Assembly: GCA_900074885.1 (NCBI GenBank)
Contig: FJUW01000002.1
Span: 1-64,000 of the forward strand
Reading direction: 5' to 3'
DNA length: 64,000 nt
Source: Rhynchosporium graminicola
Taxonomy: Eukaryota; Ascomycota; Leotiomycetes; Helotiales; Ploettnerulaceae
Positions within the stretch are counted from its first letter, which is position 1. Every line of letters begins with the position of its first letter. The position numbers and the translations under genes are program-made. Of the stretch, positions 14,401 through 24,913 are shown in pieces. The notes beneath the pieces were generated by a model. The model was not told the DNA's origin and did not search any database. It saw only the letters and a program-made list of their open reading frames with translations.

Positions 14401-14780
14401 TAGAGGGTTAAGCGAGAATAAATAAACTATAGTAGCCGGTAGTATCGCTATAATTCATTAGTATAGTAAGGCGTTTTGAGAATAACCTAGCCTTTTGATT
14501 ATTAATATATAGTAATAGCCCTGTAAAATCTACTTTATATTATTTCGCATAGAATAATTATTAGTACTATAAGATAGCGAATCTTATAGAAAGATTATAA
14601 GATACTATATATAAGTAATCGATCATAAGATCTACTGTATAAGTTGAATAAGGCCCGGATAAATATAATAATACTAGCTATAATTAAATATAATATAGAC
14701 GAGCTTAAATTTCAGTAAGCTATATTATACTAATAAGATTATTAGTTATCTCTATAGCTAAACTTAGTCCCAAGTTCCTA
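11494..14780. other. AT-rich RIP-type DNA, unassigned, up to the gene-island edge
   Basis: This stretch is AT-rich and nearly free of CpA/TpG, with no intact ORF. An AG microsatellite lies at about 11,933..11,945. One plus-strand frame, 12,936..13,181, is open except for three stops that are all explainable as C-to-T changes, so it may be an old coding region, but I cannot name it. Composition turns normal within about 100 bases near 14,760..14,860, which I take as the edge of the repeat block. Confidence 0.5.
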
Positions 14781-16181
14781 ACTTAATTCCACGAAATCAG
14801 AATCTTCGGCTATGACTTAGGACGTTAGCGATTACTATCAGGATACTAAAATTTCACAATTATCAATCGGACTTATAACACGTTGATGTTAATTCAATAC
14901 TGCTTGTCAAATATCTACCCCTAAAGCAATCTCATTGTCAATACCCCACGGCATTCTCGCACCTTCAGGTGGCAACGTAGTTCTATGCTACTCATATTTT
15001 CGGGAGGCCCCAAGGCATGCTTCGCATGCATTACTTTTTTTCGTATAAGAAAACCACATCCTATTCAAAGCAGACCCCTTTTATTTATGAGAGTCGCGCC
15101 CGTACCTCGGAGCCAGAGTGACGATTCGCCGGACATGCGATCGAATCTGCTGATAGGGTTGCAACGATTTCGACCACATCTTGTATAAATGTAAAAATCG
15201 TACGAAGTTTCGATGGCCGATTGAAGTGAGTCAAGCAAACCCATCAAATGATTCATTTATTGACAGCCCAAGCCGTATATATACTATTACAGTAAAGCAA
15301 AAGAGACAGACGATCTTGAGATGACGCATACGATCATATCTAAAAGCTTTCATGACCTATAGCGGATGTGATATCGTACTCTTGTTCCCGTGGCACGGTG
15401 ATATTAGACTGCAAATAGCTTCTCTGTGATTCTCATCATATGAGAGCCAGTTGTGGGACGTGGAATTGGCAAAAACTCTCAGTCAGGCTATAGATGCCAA
15501 TAGGGGTTAGGGTTATACAGAACAGTACCCTCTAGATTACTCGTACCATCGGTGGTAGAAGGGGTCGAGAATAGTCAGGATGGCGAGATTAGCATGTAGT
15601 GTTGTCAAACTTCGAAAGGTTGAAAATTGCAAAAGTGAAAGCTCCAAGGATATTTCGAATAGGGATTGAGAAGATGGTACTTTCAATGCTGTTCACGTAG
15701 AGGAAAACGATAGTGTCGATGCTTAGAGGATCCCCAGCGCTCTCAGGTGTATGTTCTCCTCATCGCCAATACATTGAGACTCCCGGCATAACCCAAACCT
15801 GTTACAGCTTAGAAGTGAGTATCCTGGGCTGCCCAAAGTAGTGCCCCGAGAGTACCAATCTCACTGGTAAAGCAAGACAGAGTAGTGTGTCTGATGTGAG
15901 TGCCCGATGTTTCGTACCGTTGAGCATACTAGCGCTCCCTGATAATGCCATATGCTTCTCCGGTGCCACTTACAGTCGAAGGACGCCGAGAGATCAGGGT
16001 TCGCATCTGTAGAAAGATTGGCGCCTCTGGAACACAGCTACAAACAAAGATGCGAGCGGGAAATGCAGCCAGAAACCATTTCAGCTACCAAGCATGTATT
16101 TGAAGCTGCCATGCGAAATGGGGAATTGTACATAAAACAACAAATTCATAACAATCTCATCGCCCGTGGCCAGTGCCTTCG
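14781..16181. other. intergenic region, no supported gene
   Basis: Composition is balanced. Short ORFs exist on both strands, but none shows a family motif, plausible splice structure or signal peptide. The 3' part lies just downstream of the small conserved gene read from the minus strand and probably includes its 3' UTR. Confidence 0.5.
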
Positions 16182-16553
16182 TCATGGTGGTTTGGAGCCT
16201 TTTCCAGCACTACTCGAGCCCCAAAGCCCCATGATCTCCCCAACTAGCCCACTAGGTTTTGGTACAGGGCATTCTCTTTTCTGCTTCCTTAATCCCATAG
16301 CTTCGATAACATCACCACTCTCCTCTGTCGTAGACAAGTCCTTGACAACACCAGAACTCTCGTCTTCATCGGCCGGGCACTTCCGCCTCCTCCGTTTCCT
16401 GCGTGTCTGTGGTGTTCCATGATCTGCATATGTGACTCTCGGAGCTGGGCATGGCAGTATATGCGGCAGGGCGACGACAAAGAAGCTCGCAAAGAGTGTG
16501 GTCGCAAACAGAGAGGAAGTAAGGCGGCTTCGAGGGTGCATATGTGGCGGCAT
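16182..16553 (-). CDS. conserved small fungal protein with one membrane segment, function unknown
   Basis: Single-exon ORF of 123 residues. The N-terminus MPPHMHPRSRLTSSLFAT is followed by a hydrophobic stretch (residues ~13-32, ...FASFFVVALPHILPCP), then a conserved-looking ...YAD segment. A strongly basic patch, RRKRRRRKCP, comes at about 52-60, then an acidic middle, and a C-terminal block ECPVPKPSGLVGEIMG. From memory, Pezizomycotina share a family of 110-160-residue proteins with this layout (MPPH-HPRSR start, LPH-LPCP, then ECPVPKP-G near the end). The layout suggests a single-pass, perhaps mitochondrial or ER, membrane protein; that is inference. The start is chosen because the family begins exactly at MPPH. 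The gene is divergent from the PP4 gene with 568 bp between them. Confidence 0.7.
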   Translation of the reverse strand: MPPHMHPRSRLTSSLFATTLFASFFVVALPHILPCPAPRVTYADHGTPQTRRKRRRRKCPADEDESSGVVKDLSTTEESGDVIEAMGLRKQKRECPVPKPSGLVGEIMGLWGSSSAGKGSKPP

Positions 16554-17121
16554 AATAGCGGCGAGCCTTGGGGCTCAATTCAATGCGGGATCTAGTGCTG
16601 GAGAACTCATAAGTATGTTTCTAGGGGTCAATTGGCCACGATAGATAATGACATACCTATTGCTGCACTAGTAGAGAAAAGTGAGCCTTGGGTTGACGAT
16701 AATCTGGTGGAGGTGGCCTGCATGATAATTTTGGATCTAGCCTGCAGTCCAATCGGGTTAGCTCCATTTGTCGCGCTCCGCGGCGGCGCGGTTAACTCCA
16801 TCAAATGTCCAAGGCTGAGGAACTCCGAATTCTCGAACTCTAGATCTTGTAAACACACGACCATCCACCACCTTCCGCCTACAAGCAAATCTACGAACTG
16901 TTGCCCAGTATCATTCGACACGCACGTACATACCGCAATATTTCCCACAACATCCACTACGTTTTACGATCTACGCGATCTCACTCACGACTTGCGCCAC
17001 CCTCTATGCGCCGGGTTCTGCCCAAGCTTCATTTGAAGACCTAACGTCCTGGAATTTCTTTAACAAGTAGACTGTACGCGATTAGAGGTCTCACTGAGTC
17101 CTGGAATAGAACGAGAACAAA
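16554..17121. promoter_or_regulatory. shared divergent promoter region of the small-protein gene and the PP4 gene
   Basis: The two flanking genes diverge from this 568-bp stretch. I see no convincing TATA box or known operator. Overlapping short ORFs on both strands look like chance frames. Confidence 0.45.
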
Positions 17122-18511
17122 ATGAGTGACCTTGATAGGTACATAAAGCACCTAGAGTACAAGGCGATTCTCTAACATATTACAGAGCAATTGCGCAACT
17201 GCGAGCATGTCGTCCTATTCCGGAAGCGCAGGTGAGGGAGCTATGCCACAAAGCCCGGGAGTTGTTGATCGAGGAGGGGAACGTTGTAACGGTGACTGCG
17301 CCAGTAACGGTATGGCTTGTGACGAAGATTGATAGGGCATGTAACTGATGGACTGCAGATATGCGGTGACATTCATGGACAATTTCACGATCTGATGGAG
17401 CTATTTCGAGTTGGTGGTGATGTACCAGATACCAACTATCTTTTCATGGGTATTTCTATCCTGGGTATAGGGCACACTTCACTTGCTGATAGTTCCAGGT
17501 GACTTTGTCGACAGAGGTTTCTATTCTCTCGAATCCTTCCTTCTACTTCTTTGTCTTAAAGTACGATACCCAGACCGAATGACCTTGATTCGAGGCAACC
17601 ACGAGTCTAGACAAATCACAACAGTATACGGCTTCTACGATGAATGCTTGCGGAAATATGGCAGTGCGAATGTTTGGCGTCATTGCTGCGAAGTCTTTGA
17701 CTATCTTGCGCTTGGAGCTATTGTTCTGGGAGCTTCCAGCATCCTCGAGACTTCAAAACACAAGGTTTCTGGGCCCAAGTCAAACAGTCTCACGTCGACA
17801 CAAGAGTACATCGATCCGGATACTGAAATCGAAGTATTGAACTCTGAGGGCGGAATTATAAGCAGCATACCACGGCAGAAACCAGGCAAGGCTCCAGGAA
17901 AGACGGGACCACCAGGATCGGGAGCATCAGGGTTCAGCAGAGGATCTCCAGGAAATCCAAGCGGGGCAGTACTATGTGTCCATGGAGGATTATCCCCACT
18001 GGTCGATACGATTGACAAGATCCGTTTATTAGATCGGAAGCAAGAGGTACCACACGAAGGAGCCATGTGCGATCTTCTCTGGTCAGATCCAGATGAAATA
18101 GATGGATGGGGCTTGTCACCACGTGGAGCGGGATTTCTATTCGGAGCCGACATTGTCAAAACATTCAACCATGCTAACGATCTGTCTCTGATCGCTCGGG
18201 CACATCAGCTTGTCATGGAAGGATTCAAAGAGATGTTCGACAACACGATCGTGACGGTCTGGTCGGCACCAAATTACTGCTACAGATGCGGCAACGTAGC
18301 AGCGATTCTTGAACTTGGTGAAGACGGAAGTGGTGATGGTATGATTGCGCGAAGCAACGGAGAAGTAAACAGGAGTGACGGTGGCGTTATGAAGGAGAAG
18401 GAGAGAGTTCTCCTGAGCGGGCCGGCGAGGAGATATCGGGTATTTCAAGCAGCTCCGCAAGATTCTCGAGGAATGCCAGCGAAAAAGCCTGTGGCCGACT
18501 ATTTCCTTTAG
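17122..18511 (+). CDS. pph3: serine/threonine protein phosphatase PP4 catalytic subunit
   Basis: Four exons: 17122..17138, 17186..17309, 17359..17449 and 17499..18511, giving 414 residues. The product is the catalytic subunit of protein phosphatase 4, a metallophosphatase of the PPP family that dephosphorylates DNA-damage and signalling substrates in nucleus and cytoplasm. Visible motifs are GDIHGQ (residues 50-55), GDFVDRG (78-84), RGNHE (109-113), HGGLSP, WSDP, and [11 protein letters not shown]. The C-terminus is KKPVADYFL, the methylated tail typical of PP4. SDLD at the N-terminus and YCYRCGN favour PP4 over PP2A or PP6. The human protein has 307 residues; the extra length comes from an insertion of about 78 residues (about 155-232), rich in Gly/Pro/Ser, between the DYLALGAI strand and CVHGG. 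I recall similar insertions at this place in other filamentous ascomycetes, so it is probably a lineage trait and not an unspliced intron. Confidence 0.95.
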
Positions 18512-21164
18512 GTTGTTAGCTATGGCAATGTATTTTCTAGAGCGTAAACAGTTAATAGCTGCGTTTCTCGGTCAAAGGACAATTTATACGGGGCGTTCTG
18601 GAGCTAGTAGAGTTTGTATGTACAGATACAATGAGATATGACCTATACGACTGATCGCAAATCAGCGGTCTTGTAGAGACCTGCTTCAAGTGTTAAGTTT
18701 GATTCTTGTAATAGTACTCCAAGGCAAACACTTTTTCGGAAAATAAATACCTCGCATAGCATGTTAACAATAAACATATGGCCCATTACTCGAGGGCAAT
18801 CGGCGAAAATTGCCTCTAACGCGAAGACTTCGATAGGAGAGAAGCCAAATTTTGCAGGATCATCGCGAAAGCTTCTGGAGACAACCGTAATGCGAGCCTG
18901 TCGCATCCGGCCAAGTCCTTGCGAAGTCATCAGGTACTTACTTACAAGGCTTCAAACTACTGCCTTATTAATGTCCTATAATATCTTCGCGGCATTATAA
19001 TCTAACAACAGGACGATTCCCAGAGTATTACTTCAGGGTCATAGAACAATTTGATGAATTTGATAACGATGTGAGGTAAGCGGAGCCAGAGTTGCCCAGC
19101 CTTGATGACATGCGCATTGTTTGCTTTCCTTAAGGTGGTAATTCGGCAATAGTTACTCGGCGTTTCTTAGTACTTCGGTATTTGCTTCCTCGAAATGAAT
19201 GAAACTGAAAGAGGAGGATATTAAAACTTAAGCATCTCCCTTAGCTGTAAATAATCCCAAACAATCTTTATCACAACCTCGTACTGCTTGATACACACCA
19301 AGAAGATCATGACTAGACCACTAATTTCCTGAACATTTCCCTAAAACGGCATACAACAACTTCGTTCCAAAATTTCAGGAACTATCCGCAAAATTCTCTC
19401 AATAGCACGTTCTGTCAGAAGATCATTCGTGCTTTCCATCATATACAAGAAAAGGTTGGTCTTGGTTCCGAAGGAGCTGTATTCACTCAAGTGCCAAGAG
19501 AGAAATCTTCTGTTCTGGAATTGAGCTTGGTGGGACGGATCGAAATTGGTTCGCAGAAAATGACGGGTATCCTGTGTTGCGGTAAGTATCTTTAGCTTCA
19601 ATAGAGTGTCTTTGATAAGTACTCGGAGCAATGTCTCTTCCTCTTATGTAATGAACGAAACATGTCTAAATAGAGCTTATTTGACTGAAACTTTGTTGAT
19701 TAGTAGTTTATCAACTTCCCATTTCCTACTATCGCTTTGATCAATGGCCAATTTTTGGCGGTAGTGTCCCTGTAGTTTCAAGTTACGACTTACGGGTCAC
19801 GAATAGTAGAAGGGGAGATCTTTCAATGGTCAACACCCCAGCAACTTTCCTCCGTACCAGCTTAAATTCTGGTACATCACTTAGCCACCAATTGATCTTG
19901 GTCTGTACTTCGACGGGATAGGATCTCTTCCACAGCTAAGAAATCTGACTCAAACAGCTCATAAAACGCTCCTCGAGACACAAGTGGACAGAAAGAGAAG
20001 CTTTAAGTAATGTAATCGGCGAACTAGTTGCTTAGGCCGGGAACATGCTTTAAGTAGCTCTTGATCTGGAAAAGAAATGGGCGCCGAAAGCAAAGATAGG
20101 AGTTTGTGTGTGTTGAAAGATGAGCTTTGGGGCAATGGGGTCGAACAAATATCATGGGCATAGTAATTTATATCCGAGGCAGACTTGTCGTCCGGCTCTT
20201 GCAAAAATCTGGCGAGTGTGGATTCGAGTTCGAAGATGAGAATAGTAGTAGCCAAGAATATTTCTGATCGGTGACACTAGGTGATTGGAAATAAAATGGA
20301 CTGGACTGAGTCAAAAGGACACGGAAATAATCCTCAAACCAAGTATCGGAAGATTCAATATACGATAAGTACTAAGCTGGTAGGAAGACGAAGGAAGGCT
20401 TCAAGAATACGAAGTCATTCAGAGTTAGTAACAAAAAATCGAGTTTTGTTGGATTTGGATTCAGGTACTGGAGATCACAAAGTAGAGTGAATTTTAAGAT
20501 CCGGCAGTAAAGGCCTTCTTGCACGTCCTTCATAGACAAGACTGACTTGCAAAACTACTATTTATAATCTGTCTTCGAGGTTTTGAGGCCACACTCCGAT
20601 AGGGCGTAACTTGGAACTTGACTTCTTATATCAAGTCTCCAAATACTTACTGAATGATTTGCTATGGCAGTCAAGTTACTGTGGCAGAGACTACTCTGAA
20701 ATAACAGGTTCTATAAGACTACATCTTTATTTACCAAACGCGCCCTAATGGATGCCAAAACGCATAGTACTGTAAGTAAATGTAAAAACTTAGGACAGTG
20801 CTGACATTAGACTAAGGTTAACATTAGAGTAGATAAATCGAAAATCTTGTCAAAACAACGTTGTAAATCATCCTGGTTGAAAAATGATGTATCTTAGAGA
20901 TCGACTTGGTATAGTTGTGGCAGGTGGTGATGTATTGACTTCTCTGAACGACCAAGCAGACTTTCTTGAGTTCCACAAAGTCCAATCAAAGGAAACACAT
21001 ACTTCTCAATAATAGAATGCTAGCAATTCAAAGTCTATGTCAATTTGAGAAGCCACTCGGAATATTATTCGAGAGTGTGTCGCAAGTCACATGACCATAT
21101 CGCAAACTCCAATTTCTCGACTCGATTTCCGAACTCTGGACAGTGACCAACCTCCAGCACCACA
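18512..21164. other. 2.65-kb intergenic region, no supported gene
   Basis: Only short ORFs are present (for example minus strand 19,341..19,631 and 19,959..20,255), none with a recognisable motif or convincing exon structure. Composition is ordinary, with some AT-rich patches. It should contain the PP4 3' UTR and the uS12m promoter. Confidence 0.5.
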
Positions 21165-21748
21165 ATGGCCGTCATAATGCTCCGCAAATTCCTCATGCCA
21201 TCGGTACGGAGGCCGCTATCCATCTCCATCTCCATACCAAAACCAAAACCAGCTCCCTCGCTCATCCGCCAATTCTCCTCAACGCCTACCCCATTCGCAA
21301 CCTACAACCAAGTCGCAAAGGTACGTAACTCCCTTAAATCCATACCTCAAATAAATTTTCCAGATAATAAATCTCCTCACAGGGCTGCCGCGTTGCCCAA
21401 CGCGCTCGTAAAGCTGTCTCTCCCGCCCTCCGCGACGTCAACGCCCCCGAGCTTAAAGGCGTCTGCCTCAAAGTAGGTATCACCAAGCCCAAGAAACCCA
21501 ATTCCGCCGAGCGGAAAACAGCTCGTGTTCGTCTCAGTACGGGAAGAGTAGTGACGTGTTATATACCTGGGGAAGGACACAATGTGCAGCAGCATTCGGT
21601 GGTGCTGGTGAGAGGGGGAAGGAGTCAGGACTGTCCTGGTGTGAGGTATCATTTGGTGAGGGGGGCTATGGATTTGGGTGGAGTAGGGAATAGGATGACA
21701 GCGAGGAGTAAGTATGGGACGAAGAAACCGAAGAAGGCTACTGCTTGA
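21165..21748 (+). CDS. mrps12: mitochondrial small ribosomal subunit protein uS12m
   Basis: Two exons, 21165..21320 and 21383..21748 (62-bp intron, GTACGT...CACAG), give 173 residues. This is the mitochondrial homologue of bacterial S12, the decoding-centre protein of the 30S subunit. The first ~45 residues are rich in Arg/Ser with no acidic residues, as in a mitochondrial targeting sequence ([17 protein letters not shown]...). The mature part carries the S12 signatures [53 protein letters not shown] and [11 protein letters not shown]. An in-frame Met codon (ATGCTC, 21,177) four codons later could also serve as start. Downstream, convergent with the mannosyltransferase gene. Confidence 0.95.
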
Positions 21749-22607
21749 GAAGCTTGAGAAGCTTGAGAAGCAGGGTAGGAAGGTGCCTATTTGAGAGGAT
21801 TGCCTGTGAATACAGGGTGAATGTGAGAAGCATTCATGACGTTGGGAACTGTTCAATAGCTTTATGTATTGATACATTGTACAAAAGAAAGGAATGACTG
21901 GGGATGTGAGGGCAAGACGGTTGAATATCAAGGGACGAGACTGAGATCGCTCTCTGAGTCCCATTAAAAGCTCAACTTGCAAAAGTTCTCACGCCGTGGA
22001 GGAGGAAGACAACTGTGGCTTCCTGTAACTTCTTGTGGAGCTCGTATTGTAGCTTATATCCGATCGACAGCTTTCACAATGCGAGGCTACGCACATTCGT
22101 CTCGAAATAATCAATTTGGGAACCTCCGAGCAAACCCAGTCTCGTAGGTTAACAGTTTGTTAAGTCATAAATGAATTAGGTGGCATGTAAATAACACTAT
22201 GGGCAGTTTCCCGTGATATTCTTGTGACTTAATGTCGAGTTGCGACATTAAAATATGTCTAGCGAGCTAGCGATTTCTCGTTCACCGAAAATGAGATTGC
22301 CCAGCCTGGACGCACTCTACAGTGCCTGAAGTATGATTGAGAAGGGTAAGAAGCCTTTGAGATTTAAATTGCGCTATGATAAGCAAATAAGCAATGATCA
22401 TTTAAAATATGCTCTATTCGTGCAATTCCCAAGTCAATGATTTTTCCAGTCCCCAGTGTCCAAGCCAAGAACTATGTATATACATTGTAGGGGCTCAACT
22501 CGTACAAAGTACACATCAACGCCGCCTGTCCCCTCCCATGCCGGGTAGATCAAATCACGCCTCTCGAAAATTGGTTTCCTCACCTGAAAATCGTACAATA
22601 AACTCGC
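21749..22607. other. intergenic region between two convergent genes
   Basis: It contains a short direct repeat of a 9-base unit (GAAGCTTGA) about three times directly after the uS12m stop codon (21,740..21,772). The long minus-strand ORF that overlaps uS12m and runs into this region is an antisense shadow. No gene is supported. Confidence 0.5.
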
Positions 22608-24009
22608 CTAATCCTGTTGATTCTCGTATCCCTCAGGCTTCTCCATGCCGTTGATCTCGAAGAATCGAGACGTACCTATATATGTTAGTTGGAGTAATTT
22701 CAATGTGCAATTGGATAGCTTACATGAATATCCTTTCCAGTCAAAGTTGTCCTTTGGATTGCAGTGACACTTCAGGTCGAGTCTGGTCTTCTCTCCGGTA
22801 GGGCAATGCGTAAAGGGGACGTGGTAGTAGGCAATATCGTTGAAGAAATGGATCTCATCCTTCTTCAAGAGAAGACTGGCGGCAATCGAATGAATTGGAG
22901 CATCACCCCATCGCTCGTAGAAGAATCCACCATCTTGATCAAGCGACTCGAAGTAATCTACGTAAGCCTTGGATCTGAGCCAGTTGAGATTACCGACTTC
23001 GAAGTTTGACCACTGTTTCCAATTTAGTATATGATAAGGATAAGAGATGCCCTAAAGGGGACACGTACCATGTGACAGTGGTTGTAGGAATCTCCACCAT
23101 CGTCACTCAAGAATCCCATGGAGTTATTTTCGGAAATGTGCTCGGGATGGGCCTTCATGAACTTCTTGGTGCTCTCCCACAATGTAGGAATGGTCTCCAC
23201 GTATTCGTAAAGACTGAGGACGAAACTGTACTTCTTCTTATTGTCCGCCATGTATTTGAAGACATCGTAGTTGATGTCGCAGAAGAGCTCAATGCTTGGC
23301 TCGACTCTCCAATAGTATTCGTAGTTGAGCATCAAAGGCTGTCTGAAGAAGAACCCGGATTCGAATCTACACATATGGCGGTAACTTATCGAGTCTCCGT
23401 AGATGATCTTCTTGGCCGCCATGTCCTCCCGAACCTTTTTAGCCCTTTCTTGGTCGATATGCGCTGGGAATGACCAGTGTTCCTTTGGAATTTCTCCGAA
23501 ATGGGTCGTACCTGAGACAAGGGATGATGTAACTTTCTTGAATGTAGCATCGAAGGGCTTATCGTTCAGGAACACCCAGTCATAGTGGAATTTGCGGTTG
23601 AATCTATCCTCGACCTGACGGATCGATCTGGCGATTTCCCACAGATCAGAGTTTCGTGCCAAAGTGACAAAGGTCGCGTTGGCTCGGGGCCCATCTGCGG
23701 TGGCTGCTGCAAGCCCGCCCGGGAGATTGGGCGTCACCGCGGCAGTTGCAGCAGGGACAGCAGGGGCAGCAGCACCTCCCGAAGTTCCAGCTTTTAATGG
23801 CGCATTATTCGATGCCTTTCCAGCGCCGTTCAGGATGTCGCTCTTAGATGGCAATCGTTGTGTCGAAGAAGAAGATATGAAGTATATTACAGCAAGCCCC
23901 TAGGTTCAAGTCAGTAATTTACCTATCTTTGGCGTCCGGCAAAAGTCGGATGACGTACAAAGAAGGCGAAGAGAATATATCTCAAGTATCTGGAAGATCC
24001 TGATGCCAT
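22608..24009 (-). CDS. alpha-1,2-mannosyltransferase, KTR/KRE2/MNT1 family (GT15)
   Basis: Four exons on the minus strand: 24009..23959, 23899..23069, 23012..22724 and 22675..22608, giving 412 residues. The first exon is only 17 codons, but it joins in phase with the next to form a signal anchor (residues ~8-29, RYILFAFF then [12 protein letters not shown]), as expected for a type II Golgi enzyme. A Ser/Ala/Pro-rich stem follows. The GT15 domain starts near residue 90 (ATFVTLARN) and holds [41 protein letters not shown] (212-229), YNHCHM then WSNFEVGNL, and [16 protein letters not shown]. The family transfers mannose from GDP-mannose to O-linked, N-linked or lipid-linked glycans in cell-wall glycoprotein synthesis. 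Intron ends were fixed by the family sequences CHxWSN and GYSC. Which of the several KTR paralogues this is cannot be told. Confidence 0.93.
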
Positions 24010-24913
24010 CGTGGATGTAATGAATTTGGTCCGGATAAAGAGGGTTCTCCCGCGCTGTAAGCAAATGAGAGCCAGAAGCCGACTCGAAAGATGGCCTGGT
24101 CGGTGAACAGTGGATCAATCCAAGGACAAATTGGAAACGGTGATAATGGTTCGAAGAAGACGACAGGATGCTTTTAAGAAGCAGGGCGAAGATGCGCAAG
24201 CAAAAAGGAGGTTAAGTCTCGCTTCGTCTATGTCCTCCAGCAAAAACAAATCCCAGGAGAAGGCCAATGGCACTACCAACAGGGGGGAGGGGACACATTG
24301 ACGTCCAGCCAGCCCAGCCCAGCCCTGCAACCCTGCAACCTCAACCCTGCGAGGAGTGCCAAGGAGCTAGACCCAATCAATATAGCAAAGCAGAGCCTCA
24401 ACTTTTGGTTTACCTTGCCCTTGCCTTTTCGACTTTCCCCACTAAGAGATACATCACCACTCGAGGTCCAGCTCGATTACCTGCACCACCTCCACCTCAC
24501 ATCTAGCTCTACCTCCTCTTCCACAACAACAACACCGAGAATTATTTTGACACTGATACCGATACTGCTATCCCCAAACATCTCTTCCCGGTCTGGGACG
24601 GTTGACTCGAGCTACCTTGTTTCTCAACTATACCCACGTCAAGTCAAGTCTTAATTGAAACTAAGACATATTCTCAAGTCTACAACAATTCACTTTCCGA
24701 ATAGAAAACAACCTTCCCAACTACTTGCACCTTGTCACTCCTCTATACCTACCGACCGACCTTCAAGTTTGTTTCACTAAATCTCCCGAACCTGATGAAC
24801 CTGGACTGACATCATTAACCACTCTAGGTCTCTCATTCCTTATTGTGTTGAAAGTGCTTGCTTGATGGGCGCCCCTTATATCCAAATCAACTTCACGACA
24901 ACAACATAAAATC
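24010..24913. promoter_or_regulatory. divergent promoter and 5' UTR region of the mannosyltransferase and PAT1 genes
   Basis: This 904-bp stretch separates two divergent genes. The part towards PAT1 (about 24,300..24,900) is pyrimidine- and CA-rich with short direct repeats (CCAGCCCAGCCCAG, CCCTGCAACCCTGCAACC). That is common in 5' UTRs of highly expressed fungal genes. Several ATG codons precede the PAT1 start, so upstream ORFs are possible. I see no defined operator. Confidence 0.5.

Noticed and set aside
1..14780. Possible CRISPR array, origin or centromere core in the AT-rich block
   Set aside because: No spaced direct repeats are present, and the AT richness is explained by RIP of identifiable retrotransposons over at least half of the block.
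15952..16422. 156-codon plus-strand frame
   Set aside because: Its second half is antisense to the conserved small protein gene and its first half has no recognisable features.
17701..18168. 155-codon minus-strand frame inside the PP4 gene
   Set aside because: It lies opposite the conserved phosphatase exon and reflects codon bias only.
20221..20245. GAGTTCGAAGATG as a tRNA B box
   Set aside because: No acceptor stem, A box or cloverleaf can be drawn around it; similar TTCGA strings elsewhere lie within coding exons.
21377..21982. 201-codon frame on the minus strand opposite uS12m
   Set aside because: It is the antisense shadow of a well-conserved ribosomal protein gene, Ser/His-rich and without motifs.
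24298..24654. 118-codon plus-strand frame upstream of PAT1
   Set aside because: Low-complexity pyrimidine-rich leader sequence; no motif, and it sits where the PAT1 5' UTR is expected.
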